Shown here: piece by piece, positions 33,395-45,920 of the stretch
How positions within the stretch are numbered: position 1 is the first letter of the stretch
Layout of the letters: each line of letters opens with the position of its first letter
Assembly (NCBI RefSeq): GCF_036898095.1
Contig: NC_090735.1
Coordinates: 3,142,978-3,206,977, forward strand
Direction of reading: 5' to 3'
DNA from: Palaemon carinicauda
Lineage: Eukaryota; Arthropoda; Malacostraca; Decapoda; Palaemonidae
Length of the DNA stretch: 64,000 bases
The notes under the pieces: generated by a model
Databases searched by the model: none
What the model was told of the DNA's origin: nothing
Seen by the model: the letters and a program-made list of their open reading frames with translations, nothing else
Translations under genes and position numbers: made by a program

Positions 33395-34565
33395 TGGTTA
33401 GTAGACGTTCCCAGAAGTCTTCCTCTAAGGGTAGACCTTCTACGTCAGCCACACGTAAAGAAGGTACTCCAAAGCCTCCACGCTCTTCGTTTGACTGCCT
33501 TCAGACTATCGAAAGACTCTCGAGAGCTAGAGGCTTTTTGAAGGAGGCAGCCAGTGCGATTGCTAGAGCAAGGAGAGCGTCTTCCATTAGAGTCTACCAA
33601 TCGAAGTGGGAAGTCTTCCGAGACTGGTGCAAGTCAGTTTCTGTATCCTCGACCAGTACCTCTGTAGCTCAAATAGCTGATTTTCTCTTATACCTGAGAA
33701 AAGGACGATCCCTTTCAGCTCCCACTATCAAGGGCTACAGAAGCATGTTGGCATCGGTGTTCCGGCATAGAGGCTTAGATCTTTCCAACATAAAGATCTG
33801 CAAGACCTCCTTAAGTCTTTTGAGACCAGCAAGGAGCGTCGTTTGGCTACCCCTGGATGGAATTTAGACGTGGTACTAAGATTCCTCATGTCAGACAGGT
33901 TGGAGCCGTTACAATCAGCCTCCCTGAAAGATCTCACTCTTAAGACACTTTTCCTGGTATGCTTAGCCTCGGCTAAAAGAGTCAGTGAGATTCATTCCTT
34001 CAGCAAGAACATCGGATTTTCATCGGAAAAAGCCACTTGTTCGCTGCAACTTGGTTTTCTAGCCAAAAATGAGCTGCCTTCTCGGCCTTGGCCTAAATCT
34101 TTCGATATTCCCAGCTTATCGGAGATCGTAGGCAATGAACTAGAAAGAGTCTTATGCCCTGTTAGAGCTCTTCAGTTCTATTTTAAGCGTACTAAACCTT
34201 TACGAGGCCAATCTGAAGCTTTATGGTGTTCAGTTAAGAAACCATCCTTGCCTATGTCAAAGAATGCTTGGTCAGACTTTATCAGATTGTTAATACGAGA
34301 AGCTCATTCACATCTGAGTGAGGAAGACCGAACTTTGCTTAAGGTGAAGACACACGAAGTTAGAGCTGTAACAACTTCCGTGGCCTTTAAGCAAAATATA
34401 TCTCTGCAAAGTATAATGGACGCAACCTATTGGAGAAGCAAGTCAGTGTTCGCGTCATTTTACTTGAAAGATGTCCAGTCTCTTTACGAGAACTGCTACA
34501 CACTGGGACCATTCGTAGCAGCGAGTGCAGTAGTGGGTGAGGGCTCAACCACTACAATTCCCTAA
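33395..34565 (+). pseudogene. Tyrosine recombinase of the second DIRS-like element
   Basis: The recombinase would join the circular DNA to the target. The N-terminal portion (SRRSQKSSSKGRPSTSATRK, then a SAM-like domain RRASSIRVYQSKWEVFRDWC and APTIKGYRSMLASVFRH) is in one frame. A frameshift near 33840 leads to WNLDVVLRFLMSDRLEPLQS and LVCLASAKRVSEIHSF (first catalytic Arg). Then come LGFLAKNELPSRP, LCPVRALQFYFKRTKPLRG, KTHEVRAVTTSVAF (H-x-x-R box), and ATYWRSKSVFASFYLKDVQS with the nucleophile Tyr; TAA is at 34563-34565. Catalytic residues are preserved, with the single frameshift as the visible lesion. It starts before the RNase H frame closes, as in other DIRS elements with overlapping ORFs. 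Confidence 0.85.
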
Positions 34566-35092
34566 TTCCATATCCTTTTAATCTGTCTCTTGAAATGTTG
34601 TTTTTTATGGGTTGTCCGGAAGGCTAAGAAGCCTTTCGCATCCTGGTTGATTTGGCGGGTGGTCAAAGTCATTTCTTGAGAGCGCCCAGATTAGGGGTTT
34701 GAGGAGGTCCTGTTGTATGGGTTGCAGCCCTTGATACTTCAGCTCCTAGGGGTCTGTCAGCATCCTAAGAGGATCACGAGGCTCCGTAAGGAAGACGTAC
34801 TTATAAGGCAGAGTAATCGTATAAGTCGACTTCCTTACCAGGTACCTATTTATTTTGTTTTTGTTATTTTGATAACTTCTAAAATGAAATAAAAACTCTT
34901 AGCTCATAAGATGTAAACATATTTAACTGGTCTCTACCCACCACCCTGGGTGTGAATCAGCTATATATTCACCGGCTAAGTTAAATATTTAAAAATGATA
35001 TTTTAATTATAAAATAAATTTTTGAATATACTTATAAATTAAACGGCCCTCCCTTCCTCCCCAATAGAGACGCAGTGGGATGAGGAGAAAAT
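34566..35092 (+). other. 3' non-coding segment with internal complementary copy of the terminus
   Basis: Contains AAATAAA near 34888. At 34966-35040 it has agctatatattcaccggcta followed by agttaaatatttaaaaatga and the tip-like tataaaataaatttttgaat. This is the complement of the element ends, placed internally, and fits the internal complementary region of DIRS elements. Confidence 0.6.
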
Positions 35093-35284
35093 TGAGTCTT
35101 TGTTTACATAGAGTTTGGTATCTGGCCGACAGTTGGCGCTGATGAGCACACCCGCAACCTGTATAGCGATCGCTAGCGAGTTTTTTTGTACAGTTTTTTG
35201 TCTGTCGAGCAACAGAGTTGCAGCTATATATTCACCGGGTAAGTATATTCAAAAATTTATTTTATAATTAAAATATCATTTTTT
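35093..35284 (-). repeat. Right inverted terminal repeat of the second DIRS-like element
   Basis: Reverse complement of 28880-29052 in its inner part (tttacatagagtttggtatc through tagcgatcgctagcgag to cagctatatattcaccgg). The outer part (taagtatattcaaaaattta) matches 34995-35040 inverted rather than the left end. Confidence 0.85.
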
Positions 35285-35815
35285 CAGGATACAGTTTGCC
35301 GCTTGCTTGAGATTATCAACTGACTGACGGCAGATATAATGGTGATTTCCATTAATTACAAGAAAACTTATGTTCAACAGTGCAAGTGGAATTAAGGATC
35401 TGTGACTTTATGAAAAAGAAAACTTGTCACGGGTTTAGGTGTAGGAAGATTTTAATATTTTTCAAAATTCTTGTGTAGATCTATTCACAGTGAGAGACTT
35501 AGGTATCCTTATATGGCCTAATTAATCTGTTAAGGTTAGCTGTTAGAATTTAAGTGCAAAACTAATATTTTTCTATAAATCCTAAAATCTGTTGCTGTCT
35601 ATGCCATACAGTTTTCTTTTTTACACTATTCTAAGTAAGTTTTAAATGCTATTGTCAGTTTTTTATTTGAAAATTTCAACAAAGAACAATGCATAAAATT
35701 AAGTTATACTTTATTTGCAACTTAAACTAGCACTGAATCACCACTAAATAACTTTGATCAACATCTCAGGCTTTTGTTATCTTGTGTCATACTAAATTTA
35801 CTTGAATCCTCAGTA

Positions 35816-35888
<73 letters not shown>

Positions 35889-36049
35889 ATGTATTGTCAC
35901 CAATTGAAAAATTTACTTATAACATTTTTTTCTTAGTTAAAGAATGTTGGTAATATCTTGTTTTATCAAGACTATAGAACGAGGTTATATGATTTTCAAT
36001 TGTGTTCCACTTATTTGGGATAACACTTATGCTACTGGAATTTGTATTT
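35285..36049. repeat. AT-rich DNA with (CT)n microsatellite at 35821-35887
   Basis: No coding frame recognised. A perfect CT repeat of about 33 units lies at 35821-35887. Confidence 0.8.
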
Positions 36050-36207
36050 CTGGGGGGAGGGTGCGCTGTGGCACCCTAGCAGTACCAGCCAAACTCGGCT
36101 GATCCCTTGTCAGGCTGTGAGAAGCGGAGAGAGGAAAGGTACCCTTTTGTTCTCTTGTTTGATGGTGGCCACCCCCCAAAATTGGGGGAAGTGCCTCAGT
36201 AAATAGA
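36050..36207 (+). mobile_element. RTE-like LINE 3' UTR relic (copy C)
   Basis: Reads ggtgcgctgtggcaccctag, cagtaccagccaaactcggc and ccccccaaaattgggggaag. It aligns with the 3' UTR of copies at 15168-15320 and 49160-49312. It is extremely 5'-truncated, with no coding part, and more diverged than the two longer copies are from each other. Confidence 0.85.
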
Positions 36208-37033
36208 AGAGGATACTGTATTTGGTAACTATAATTTCTTCATTGGTGGGGTTCTCGTCAATGTCTTCTTCAAGGTTGGAGTCTCCAACTACAAGTTCAT
36301 TGTTTGGTTAGATCATAATTCTTACCTTATGGTAATCGACTGGTCTATATGTAAGCTGGTCAATTTAGCAAAGCTTTCAAATAATTGTTGTTAGTAACAG
36401 CTATTTGTAAATGCTTGTGATTTTAAGGTGTTAAGGCTTTCTACAAAATTCAAAGGTTATTTAGCTAGAAAATTTATTCCTAATCTAGTCCTGAAACATG
36501 ACAATTTAGTCTTGGGATTTGTTTCTCTTTTCATAATAAGTTTCATTGTGTTGTTTTATCTAAAATACAGATCTCATTTGGAGATGTGTAATGATAATTT
36601 CAGAGCTTGGTTTACTGTAGGTTTCAGGTTTTCTGAAAGCTTCCTGTTCGTCTTCTTATTAAGAAATGGTTAAAATTGTTTTGCTCCATCTTGAGGAAAG
36701 TATTGAAACAATTTGAATTTAGAAATTTCTAAATATCCGGAGAGTTAGAAGGTTTGTTAAATCAATAGCAAGCGATATCTAGTTCTTAGTAACAGCAATG
36801 GTTTCTCCCGTTGGTTTCCAGGAATATTCACCCTAAGGATATCAGTATATTTATGCTTTTCTTTGGGACTTTCATTATTAGTTGTAAACATTTTAAAGAA
36901 AATGTATACAGTTATGATCTTCCCATATCGATTCAAAATATTTTCCTTTCATACTTTGGTTTGCAATTCTTTACAAGGCTTTTCTTAAAGTTTCAGGATT
37001 ATGCTTGCCTTAAACAATTTTTAGGCCACTCTA
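36208..37033. other. No gene recognised
   Basis: AT-rich non-coding DNA; short open frames without motifs. Confidence 0.4.
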
Positions 37034-37153
37034 GTTGACAGTTTGTAAAGGACCAGTTTGAGCGTTGACAGTTTGTAAAGGACCAGTTTGAGCGTTGACA
37101 GTTTGTAAAGGACCAGTTTGAGCGTTGACAGTTTGTAAAGGACCAGTTTGAGC
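37034..37153. repeat. 30-bp minisatellite, four identical copies
   Basis: The unit gttgacagtttgtaaaggac + cagtttgagc is repeated four times without a difference. The identity implies recent expansion. The minus-strand open frame through it (KLVLYKLSTL repeated) is a consequence of the 30-base period, not evidence of a gene. Confidence 0.97.
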
Positions 37154-38671
37154 TCAAGAGATTTCAAATTTTTCCTTGACTTGTTTTCAGTGTTTGGATG
37201 ATACAGTTTAATGTATTTCCTTACATTTAATTCTGATACCCTGTGTGGTTGATCTTGGGTCTGTTGAGTGACTTTGAGCATTTCTTGCTGTACAGGGTTG
37301 TTTGTGAGCAATTCTTATTTTCACATTTTTCAAATACAGTAATTATGTATAAAGGGCTTTTTTTTTAGTATTCAGGCTGTGTGGGGCCCACTTCCTATTT
37401 GAAAATATCCTGCAGAGTTCCCCTTGTTTTATTAATTTTTTTCTGAGCAAAGGTATTAGGTAATGCCTTGTTTTACCAAGCTTTCATGATTGTACTCCTT
37501 AGTTCCAATTTGCTTAAAACTTCTTTCGTAGCACTCCCTGCTCTGTGGAGTTATTTGAGGCAATCCTTATTCATGGATTGGGGAGTAATTCAGGTTCTAC
37601 AGGATTTGTCTTAGATTATTTGGGATACTAGTAAGTCTATGCAGTAATCTTGTAATTCATTATCTATGGAGTTATTTGAAGAGTTTCGTGATTCTAAGCT
37701 ATCTGGAGCACTTATTTGATTTACTTATCTTGAGTATTTCTTAGTTTGCAGAATTTCATGTTGCACACACTTGTGTATTCCAGACACCACTTTGTCTATG
37801 GAATTTTTTGGAACTTATTCCTTTGTCCATTCAGTTATTCATGACCCTTCTTGATCTTGGGAGTTATTTTGGACATTTTCATCTTTAGTGTTATTTAGAA
37901 CACTCCAAAGGAGTTGTCTTGGGTACTCCTTGGATAATGAAGTGATCTATACGTTATTTGGAGCACTATATTGCCTATGCAATTATTTAGTGTAATCATT
38001 TGTGTATGGAGTTATCTTTGCACTCATTGGATTGATTATTTCATGTCACTTATTGTTTTCTTGTCTTTATTCAAATAATTCCTCGTTTCATAGTTTTTTA
38101 GTCGCTCTTGTTTTCAAGAGTTTCAGTTTTCTTGTCAATCTGTAGGCTTCACCGTTAGGTGCCATTGCTCTGTGAATTAATATCTAATTGACAAAATCTT
38201 TGTAATTGGTGGATTCAAGATTTATAGATATCTTTATTAATTTTGCCTTTATTTTTTTTTTTGGGGGGGGGGAATATTAAAAAGAGAACTTCTGTATCAG
38301 TGGAATTCAAGGTATATTGCTGACATGTAGCACCTTAAGTTTTTCTTCATGCTCTATCTACAAAACGATCATAAAACTGGCAAAAATTAAAAGCATATTT
38401 TGTAAATTTCTTTTATATTGCTAAGGGAAAATTGTGCACAATAACTATCTTTTGCTTTCCTCTTATTGAAAACAATATATTCCCCTTTTACAATTCTAAG
38501 GATGAAAACAAACTAGAATACTTATTTTGATTTTTATGTTTCAAAGTTATTGAATAGCATGGTATTTTGTATTTCTATTCTTCAGTGTGAATAATTCTTT
38601 AAATATTAGTCAAGTTTTATCCCACCAATACCCATCATTCCTTTGCCGTTTTATATTGGTTTGCAACATTT
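37154..38671. other. No gene recognised
   Basis: T-rich sequence on the plus strand. Degenerate recurring words (gagttattt, ggagcactt, attcct) suggest an old diverged tandem repeat at about 37490-38060. No gene. Confidence 0.35.
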
Positions 38672-38778
<107 letters not shown>

Positions 38779-38785
38779 TTTTTTA

Positions 38786-41097
38786 GGGCTACATGAATAT
38801 ACCTTGAAGAATAGCATGCAAATTGTTAAAAGTAATGGGGGATTTCATACACATTTTCTAATATGGATGAATTATGAAGTTCTCTTTTATATTAACTTGA
38901 TGCTTCCCTCCAAATTCAGATCTCCCACTCCCCATCCTTGATCCTTCCTTATCCCAAAATTGGAAATGTTATAAAAAAAAAACTAGACACTCGCCTCATA
39001 TGGCTGATGAGTCTCCCGCTGGCCCCCTCCTCTTTGAGCATCAGCCTTTGCCACTTTATTCTTCACCACTAGAGGGCTAAAGAGTTTATGAGGTAGATTC
39101 TGGTCATAACTAGAGTAATCACTTGTTCTTTTAGACTGTTATTTTTTATTCTCCATGTACAGAACTTGTTCATTCTCTTACTGGTGTCTTGAGAGCTGTA
39201 ATTCACTGTGGTAATTTGAATATATTGTACTTGTCAAAAGCCGACAGCCTGTACTGGTAAACATGTTGGACTTTAGTCTATTTATTGATCCAGCTGTCTT
39301 GTCAGTGCTGGTTTTATCCTGACAGCAAAGTCATGAAAAATGATACCTGTGTTATGTCATTAACTTGCTCAAAAGTCTCAAATTCGTTTAAGTTTGTGAT
39401 GGTTTATCAAATTTTAGAATCCGGTATAAATCTTCATATTAGAATCATATATTTCAGACTGTTTAAGAAGCTTGTATTGTAGAAGGTTATTATGTCAAAT
39501 GTACAGGTTTTAGTACTATCATTTTCATTTCTAGCTAAGTTGTACGCACTTGTGTCAATGATAAAAACATCAATTATTTTATGATTGTGTAATGTAAGTA
39601 GTGGAAAGTCTATCAAATGTAAAAGGGTTGTGATTCAATGTGCTCCAGACATGTTTATACTCCTCTTAAGGGTAATGCGTAATTGATGCTAACTGTTACT
39701 GCCAAATTTGTCATTAAAACTTCAAGTTCAAGTATGATTAAGATGTTAAAGATTAATGATAAGTGTACTTAACGTAAGCATTTCAAGGAATTGGTAAAGG
39801 TCATTTTGAAGTCGCATTTCAGAGCTTTTTATTATGGCGAGATACCTGGGCTCTCTGAAAAGGTGCACAGCTTGGTTCATAAACTCCATGTTGTTTCTTG
39901 ACTCTTGTTGTTTGTGCCTATGACATAAAGAAGGGATAAACTATACTTTAATCATTTTTAGAAATGTGTAATAAGTTCTTGAATATGTTATCGTTGACAA
40001 GATAGCTGTCCAGATGTATGTATGTTGTGTGCTAGTGTTGTGAAAAGGGTGGGAAAATATTTGGTATAAAGAATAGGTTATAAATCGCTGACAAAGGATC
40101 TTGTCAGGTTTGTGTTTTAAGTACAAAATTTCCTGGATTTATGACAAAGATTTTTTTTATTTCCTTATAATAATTGGTCAAGGTAAGAAAGTTCCATTTC
40201 CGTTAATTTAATTTGTGTATGCATCCTCATAACCTGTGTTTTAAGAATGCATTGACATCGGTAGGTTTTTTTTGGTTAATGCAATACTGATGTGCAGAAA
40301 TAGTCATCTTAAAACAGTATCCTTCCTTTAGGAAAGTTCATTACATTGTAAGAGACATATTAGGTATTTTGTACCTGCAAAATTAAACATAATTGAAATA
40401 TTTTACACAAAAGTTTATTGATGCCCTTATATATAGATAATTCATAATCCGATTTACTATATTTTTTAATCCCGTAACTATGTTTATGGTTAGATATCTT
40501 GACAACGTACATTAATTGTAAGATTTTTTAATAATGCACTGAACCGGGGGCAGGTTCATACCCAACATTTTTTGTATGGCCTTTGTTCGTTTGTAAGATT
40601 GCCGGGTCTTTTGGCCAGTTTTAATTCATTAGATAACTGGTATAAATTTATTTTATTTGAAACTAGAGTGAAGTTTGACTAGAATTGTAGTGATTACAAT
40701 AATTCACACTCAGAACATAGATAGTTATCAAAGTAAAAATAGTCATTTGAAAGAGGGATCAATTTAAAGTGTTACAGTACAATATTAAAGATTGTCTTTT
40801 GACTTCTCTTAAGATTTTAAACTTGCAAAAAAAACAGATGAGCAACTATTGACTTTGTAAATAATTTCTGAATATACACCCTCTGAGAATACCATTGGTT
40901 TAATCGTTTGTCCTTAAGGGGTCATCAGAGCTCATTTGGGCTGGAGTAGTTTTGAGTATTAAATTTAGAATTATAGGATTTGATTAAAAATTATTGAAGA
41001 TGCTGCAAAAGTAATGAAAATTAAGTATGGGAAATTGGATATTGCATAACCTAGACACATTTTTGTTTCACGACACAGAAATAGGGTAATTCAAGTA

Positions 41098-41099
<2 letters not shown>
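38786..41099. other. No gene recognised
   Basis: AT-rich DNA without supported coding frames or named repeats. Confidence 0.4.

Positions 41100-41182
<83 letters not shown>
41100..41182. repeat. (CT)n microsatellite
   Basis: Pure CT dinucleotide repeat of about 41 units. Confidence 0.97.
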
Positions 41183-41185
<3 letters not shown>

Positions 41186-44100
41186 AACCAGAAGGTAGGG
41201 CTATCAGTTCACCTCACATTATTTTCACTAGGCATTATTAAATGGTCTTAGCAGCTTTCCTTCAGGCTATACTGTAGCTGCACTAGGTTTATAGCCTTCA
41301 ACTCTATCTCCTCCTCTCCCTTCACTCCTCCGTTTTGCAGTCAAAGCTCTCAATTATTTTTTAAGCCACTTTTACACTCTATAAGATGATTATTCATTGC
41401 ACATCAGTATAAGGAAAAATATTAAAACTCAAATAATCTGTTTCCCTTGATATCAGTATGTGATTTAATTGTGAGAGAATTTGCAAATATTGAAGGTTGG
41501 GATTTTGTGCTATGAAAGTGTTATGAATTCCAGTGCTGTGAATGAAGGATTATATTAGTATTGAGTGATTGATGAGAAATTCTTATGTAGATATTAGGTA
41601 GTTTGTTTGCATATTTCCCTTCAAGGTGAAGAAGCTTAGTCTTTTTTGTCACTATTTGAAAAGATTTAGTTACAGCTTTTTTATGTTGATTGGTATAAAT
41701 TAGGTTTTTCATGCAGAATTAGTGTGGGTTTTGCAATGTATTTATGAAGTGTAGTTTATAATTAGATGTTTAACCATGGGAAAAAGTGAAAAATAGCCTA
41801 TACCTTTATAGCAAGTTCAGCACCCATTAATTCAGCCAGTTGGCAAGCTTCAAACTCGAGTTTCTTCTAAAAAGTATTTTCCAAGAGTATAGAATCCTCA
41901 GCCTCGGTAAGCAGATCATATAAATATTTTATTCAAAGTTTTTTAGACGGGCCGTTATAATCTGAAAAATGTTTTAGTATAAAAGTCTCAAAGTTTTAGT
42001 ATATACCTAAATTGATATAGATTTTCCAAGATAACTATGTATTTAACGTAAAATTTAGCTTTCTATATGAATTTATATAAAAGATTCTTTAAAAACCAAA
42101 TTATTTTGTCTATCATAGAATTTTGAAGTACAGTAATATGTTATATAAAGTATCTAACGAGAAAATTTCAGTCTGCGTAAAGAAGTCACCTAGAAATAAT
42201 TTATAGATTATAATTTGCCTCATAGTTCGGAGAGGTTTGAGTTTGATATTTTATTCTTTGTTAGTATACATTTGCCTAACAATAATTAAGTTGTACGATA
42301 TAGAAGTTATAATTCCAGGTCCTGTGTTTCCCTATAAAGTAAACAATTTTAGTGTTTTTCCATTATTTGAATTAAAAAGCGTAATGAATTCACCAGTATT
42401 AGATTTCAGTTTGTTGGTTAACTGTTGGATATTATAGATGATCAAGTACAGTATTTAATAATCTAAAGATATATTTCCCTCCGTTGATGCTCTTTTTGAA
42501 CTACCATACATTAAAAGGTATTTAGGAGCTGAGAGACGTTTGTGTTCTGAAATACTGTATACTAAAATCATATCTTTTATTTATTAGCTGTTCATCTTGT
42601 GCCGGTTTTCAGTAGATAATATTGAACATGGCGAATGCTATCTGTCTTGTCTCCTTGTGTCTCAGCTCATTCTGGTAACATATAAAAAGAAAAGCATTTT
42701 AAATTAACTTCATTTCAGGTTGGGTTAATTTAAAGTCTGTTAAGAACACAAATCCAGAAAGTAAAAAATTATTCTAATTACTAAAAAAACATGATCATTA
42801 CTATTTTGACAGTAACTTGTAGTGATTAATAGTTACACAGGACCTGCATAAAATATGTAATGATAAAGAAATCTCTCCTTTGATTGTTGGCTGAGGATAA
42901 GTTGGAGTATATACTCGAGATAGTGCAGTAAGGGATTATAAGATGAGAAGTATATTATAGATATAAGATGAAGATACTATTAAGGTCGTTTATGCTGAGG
43001 ATAGTATAGTATACAATACTGTAGTACGGAATTATAAGCTCAAGATAGTATGAGCTGAAGATAGCATTTAGTGGGGTTAACTTTATTTAATTCTATAGGT
43101 GTATAAGACATACAGTACTCATATGTCTAGTAAGATTGCATAGTTTTGGGTGTTGAATGTAGTCAATTTTATTTATACAAATTTTGTGATCTAATGAATT
43201 AAAATTTAATTTAACTCTAGAAGTAGGCAAATATTCAATTAGAATTACATGACTTAGAAAGGAATTTCGTTAGGTTATTATTTATTTAAAATAGTTTCGT
43301 TAGCTATATAAAGTGTTTCAGGTTAAACTCTCTTACCAGGGTTTGCGTTTGAGAACTTTATTACACAGCTAAAGTGATTTGGGTGTCCACGTGTAAGGTG
43401 AATGCGTACTTCGGTCCGATCTGACTGTCTGCTGGGAGGAGTAGCAAGGATGGTCAGGGCAGTAGCCTTGCACGTCTCTTCTTTTTTACCCGACTCAATC
43501 ATATACATTAAATGTCACGAGTCAGGGAGGCAACTTGGCATTTGTGAGTCTTGTCTGCTTTTCACCGAGCTTCATGTGGCTGTAGTAATGGATTGTTCTG
43601 AAATTGCACAAAGGCTTGGAAATGACTTTTACTGATTTTAGATTTTGATTTTGTTTTCCATTCTAGAAGTATTTTTTTTTCTTGCCTGCGTGTATAATTT
43701 TGTTTCCCAAACAAATTAACATAACTTTATAATCACTCTGATCAACCTTATAGTAATGTAAATACTAGCATAAAATTTTTTACCATTCTACTTCTGGGGA
43801 GCTCCAAAGTATTTCTGAAGTATTTGAATTACAATCCTGATATTGTTTGTAAAATTATCAATAAAAAGAAAAAAAAAAAGAAGGAAAAGGAAAGCATTCA
43901 AGGGCCTAGTAACATTGCTTTCTCAGAAGAAAACTTTGCATTAGGTTACTGGTTACTAGGTGGGACAGGGGATGGCCTTGGTGGGCTTTCCTTTTCCTTC
44001 TTTTTTTTATTGATAATTTTATGATTTCTGTTAGATGAAGCACTGCTTACTTACACAAGTATGAAATATGTAACCTCATATGCTGAGCTTAAAACTCCCC

Positions 44101-45084
44101 AACAGTTATTAAAGAAAACTGGATGTTTTATTATTCTGCACACAATATTTGATGAAGAGTGACTCGTCTAAGAGGCTTTCTTTGTCGAATCGTGAGCTTA
44201 ATACTTGACAGACGATAAGTTTTCTTTGAATCTAGGGTGTTTGAAGCTTTCAGAAAATGGAGTTTCATGAATCTGATGCACATATCATTGACTTTATAGT
44301 GTTTGTATTTCCATTATATAATTAAACTGATTTCACTGAAACCTATCTCATGTTTGGCATTCTATCTTCTACAATAAAAGTCTTTTAACAAATTTCTAAG
44401 TTTTTCTTTAGCCATGTTTTGTTTATTGGAAGTTTTAAGTACGTATTTAGGTATACTTTTGTACCTAAATTTTAAATTTAATACCTTCAACATCAAATAA
44501 GAGGCTTTTGAGGAATATTAACTAATGGAAGTAATAAGGCCATTATTTATCATGACTTTAGTTGGGAAAAAAAACTTTTTTACCGACAGCTGGATTAAGA
44601 AATGAACTCGGGTCCAAAATGAAATGCGAGACAGTTCGGCCATCTTGACTTGGAATATACCAATTTTAACACTGGTAGTACTGCTCTCATCTCCCCAGTG
44701 GGGGCAAATGAACTGTGTGTGTGGGATCATACTAACAGTCAAAGCGAACCAGTGACTAGTTACGAGCAAGGACTACTTCATGAACTTTTTAGCCCAATTT
44801 TTGTGGAGAATAGGGCATTTGCTGATAATAGAAGGGGTAGGGGGCCGTTTAAGGAGAACACTCTGTCATATGAGGATTAATATAGGGAGAATACTTGGTC
44901 TCATTGCATTTTATTTTTTCCCCATTTTTTTTTATTTCATTCCATTTTCTTTCATGCACCACGGAAACTAAATTAAAAACAGTAATTTTTTTCATATGCA
45001 TTTTATTTCGAATTTCCTAAGCTATTACCATAAGTATGGTAATTATCTCAACAGAACAATATCTTTTAACATTTTAGTTACAAT
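41183..45084. other. No gene recognised
   Basis: AT-rich non-coding DNA. A degenerate repeat of words such as gagatagt, gaagatag and ggatagta lies at about 42900-43075. A GC-richer island at about 43380-43600 (cacgtgtaaggtgaatgcgt onward) has no recognisable product. Nothing else was supported. Confidence 0.4.
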
Positions 45085-45920
45085 ATAATGGGCGTTACTC
45101 AATGTTAATTGCATAAGAAAAATTTGCGTAGGCAAAAATACTTGGAAGATACAAGAGCAGGGGTATTGAATGATAATTTATGGCAAAAAAAGTGACATAC
45201 CACTGCTAATATTATAGCTACATCTATTGAATAAATAAAGGTAAATGGCCCAGCATTTTGGGGTCGGTATGCTAATGACAAGTCGTCTCCTAGCTTCATT
45301 ATACTGTAGTCAGAGCTGAAAAGGGGTTTATTCATGACCTTCTCAAAGATATTTGAATACCTTTTTAGAATCAACTACATCCATAAAAGATATGAGATAT
45401 CCAAAGTTGAGCAATCCTGGTCTTTACCAATGGGGTTAATTCTTAATATCTCAAAGGCAAATTCTAATATTATGCTAATTTTCAAAATTGGAATAGATAG
45501 GTAAGAAGTCTTACCTTTCTATTGTAGCTCCATTTTGAACAATTAAAATCTTGGACTTGAACATTTCTTTAAGGGGGATATTAAGAATTAAATCCCACCC
45601 CTTTTAAACCCTAGGATTGCTCAACTTAGACATTATTTCTATTATGGATGAAGACGTTTATTCTAATAAGATGATCAAATATATTGTACTATCATGAATA
45701 AACCTTTTTCAGCTCATGACTATAATGATACCCATATTACCGACATCAAAATACTAGGACATCTACCTTTATTTATTCAATATATGTAGCTATACTAATA
45801 GCAGTGGTATGTCACTTTTTTTTTGCCATAAATTATCATTCAATACTCTTGCTCTTGTATCTTCCAAGTATTTTTGTCCACTCAAATTTTTCTTATGTAA
45901 TAAACATTATTGAGTAGCAT
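45085..45920. repeat. Large foldback element, ~350-bp arms
   Basis: The left arm (45085-45440) contains acttggaagatacaagagca, aatgataatttatggcaaaa, tgacataccactgctaat and gttgagcaatcctggtcttt. The right arm (about 45570-45920) contains their complements, for example ttttgccataaattatcatt and tgctcttgtatcttccaagt. The spacer is about 130 bp. Arm identity is high (roughly 85-90 percent by eye). There is no ORF and no transposase; probably a foldback-type MITE. Confidence 0.85.

Larger units (their letters stand above)
28861..35284 (+). mobile_element. Second DIRS-like element, RT-core deleted, chimeric ORF1
   Basis: 6.4 kb with inverted ends (left 28861-29052, right 35093-35284) that share ccggtgaatatatagctgca and actcgctagcgatcgctata. 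Inside, on plus, are ORF1-like sequence (30230-32432), RT thumb/RNase H (32433-33394) and tyrosine recombinase (33395-34565). The end sequence is unrelated to that of the element at 6541, so it is another family. The complement of the terminal tip also occurs once inside the right side (34966-35040), as in the internal complementary region known from DIRS-1. The RT fingers and palm are absent, so it cannot be autonomous. Confidence 0.85.

Noticed and set aside
37034..37153. 30-bp repeats as a CRISPR array
   Set aside because: The units are directly adjacent with no spacers, in eukaryotic DNA: a minisatellite.
43402..43635. GC-richer island with a 77-residue frame
   Set aside because: No motif, splice context or homology by eye; left as unassigned DNA.
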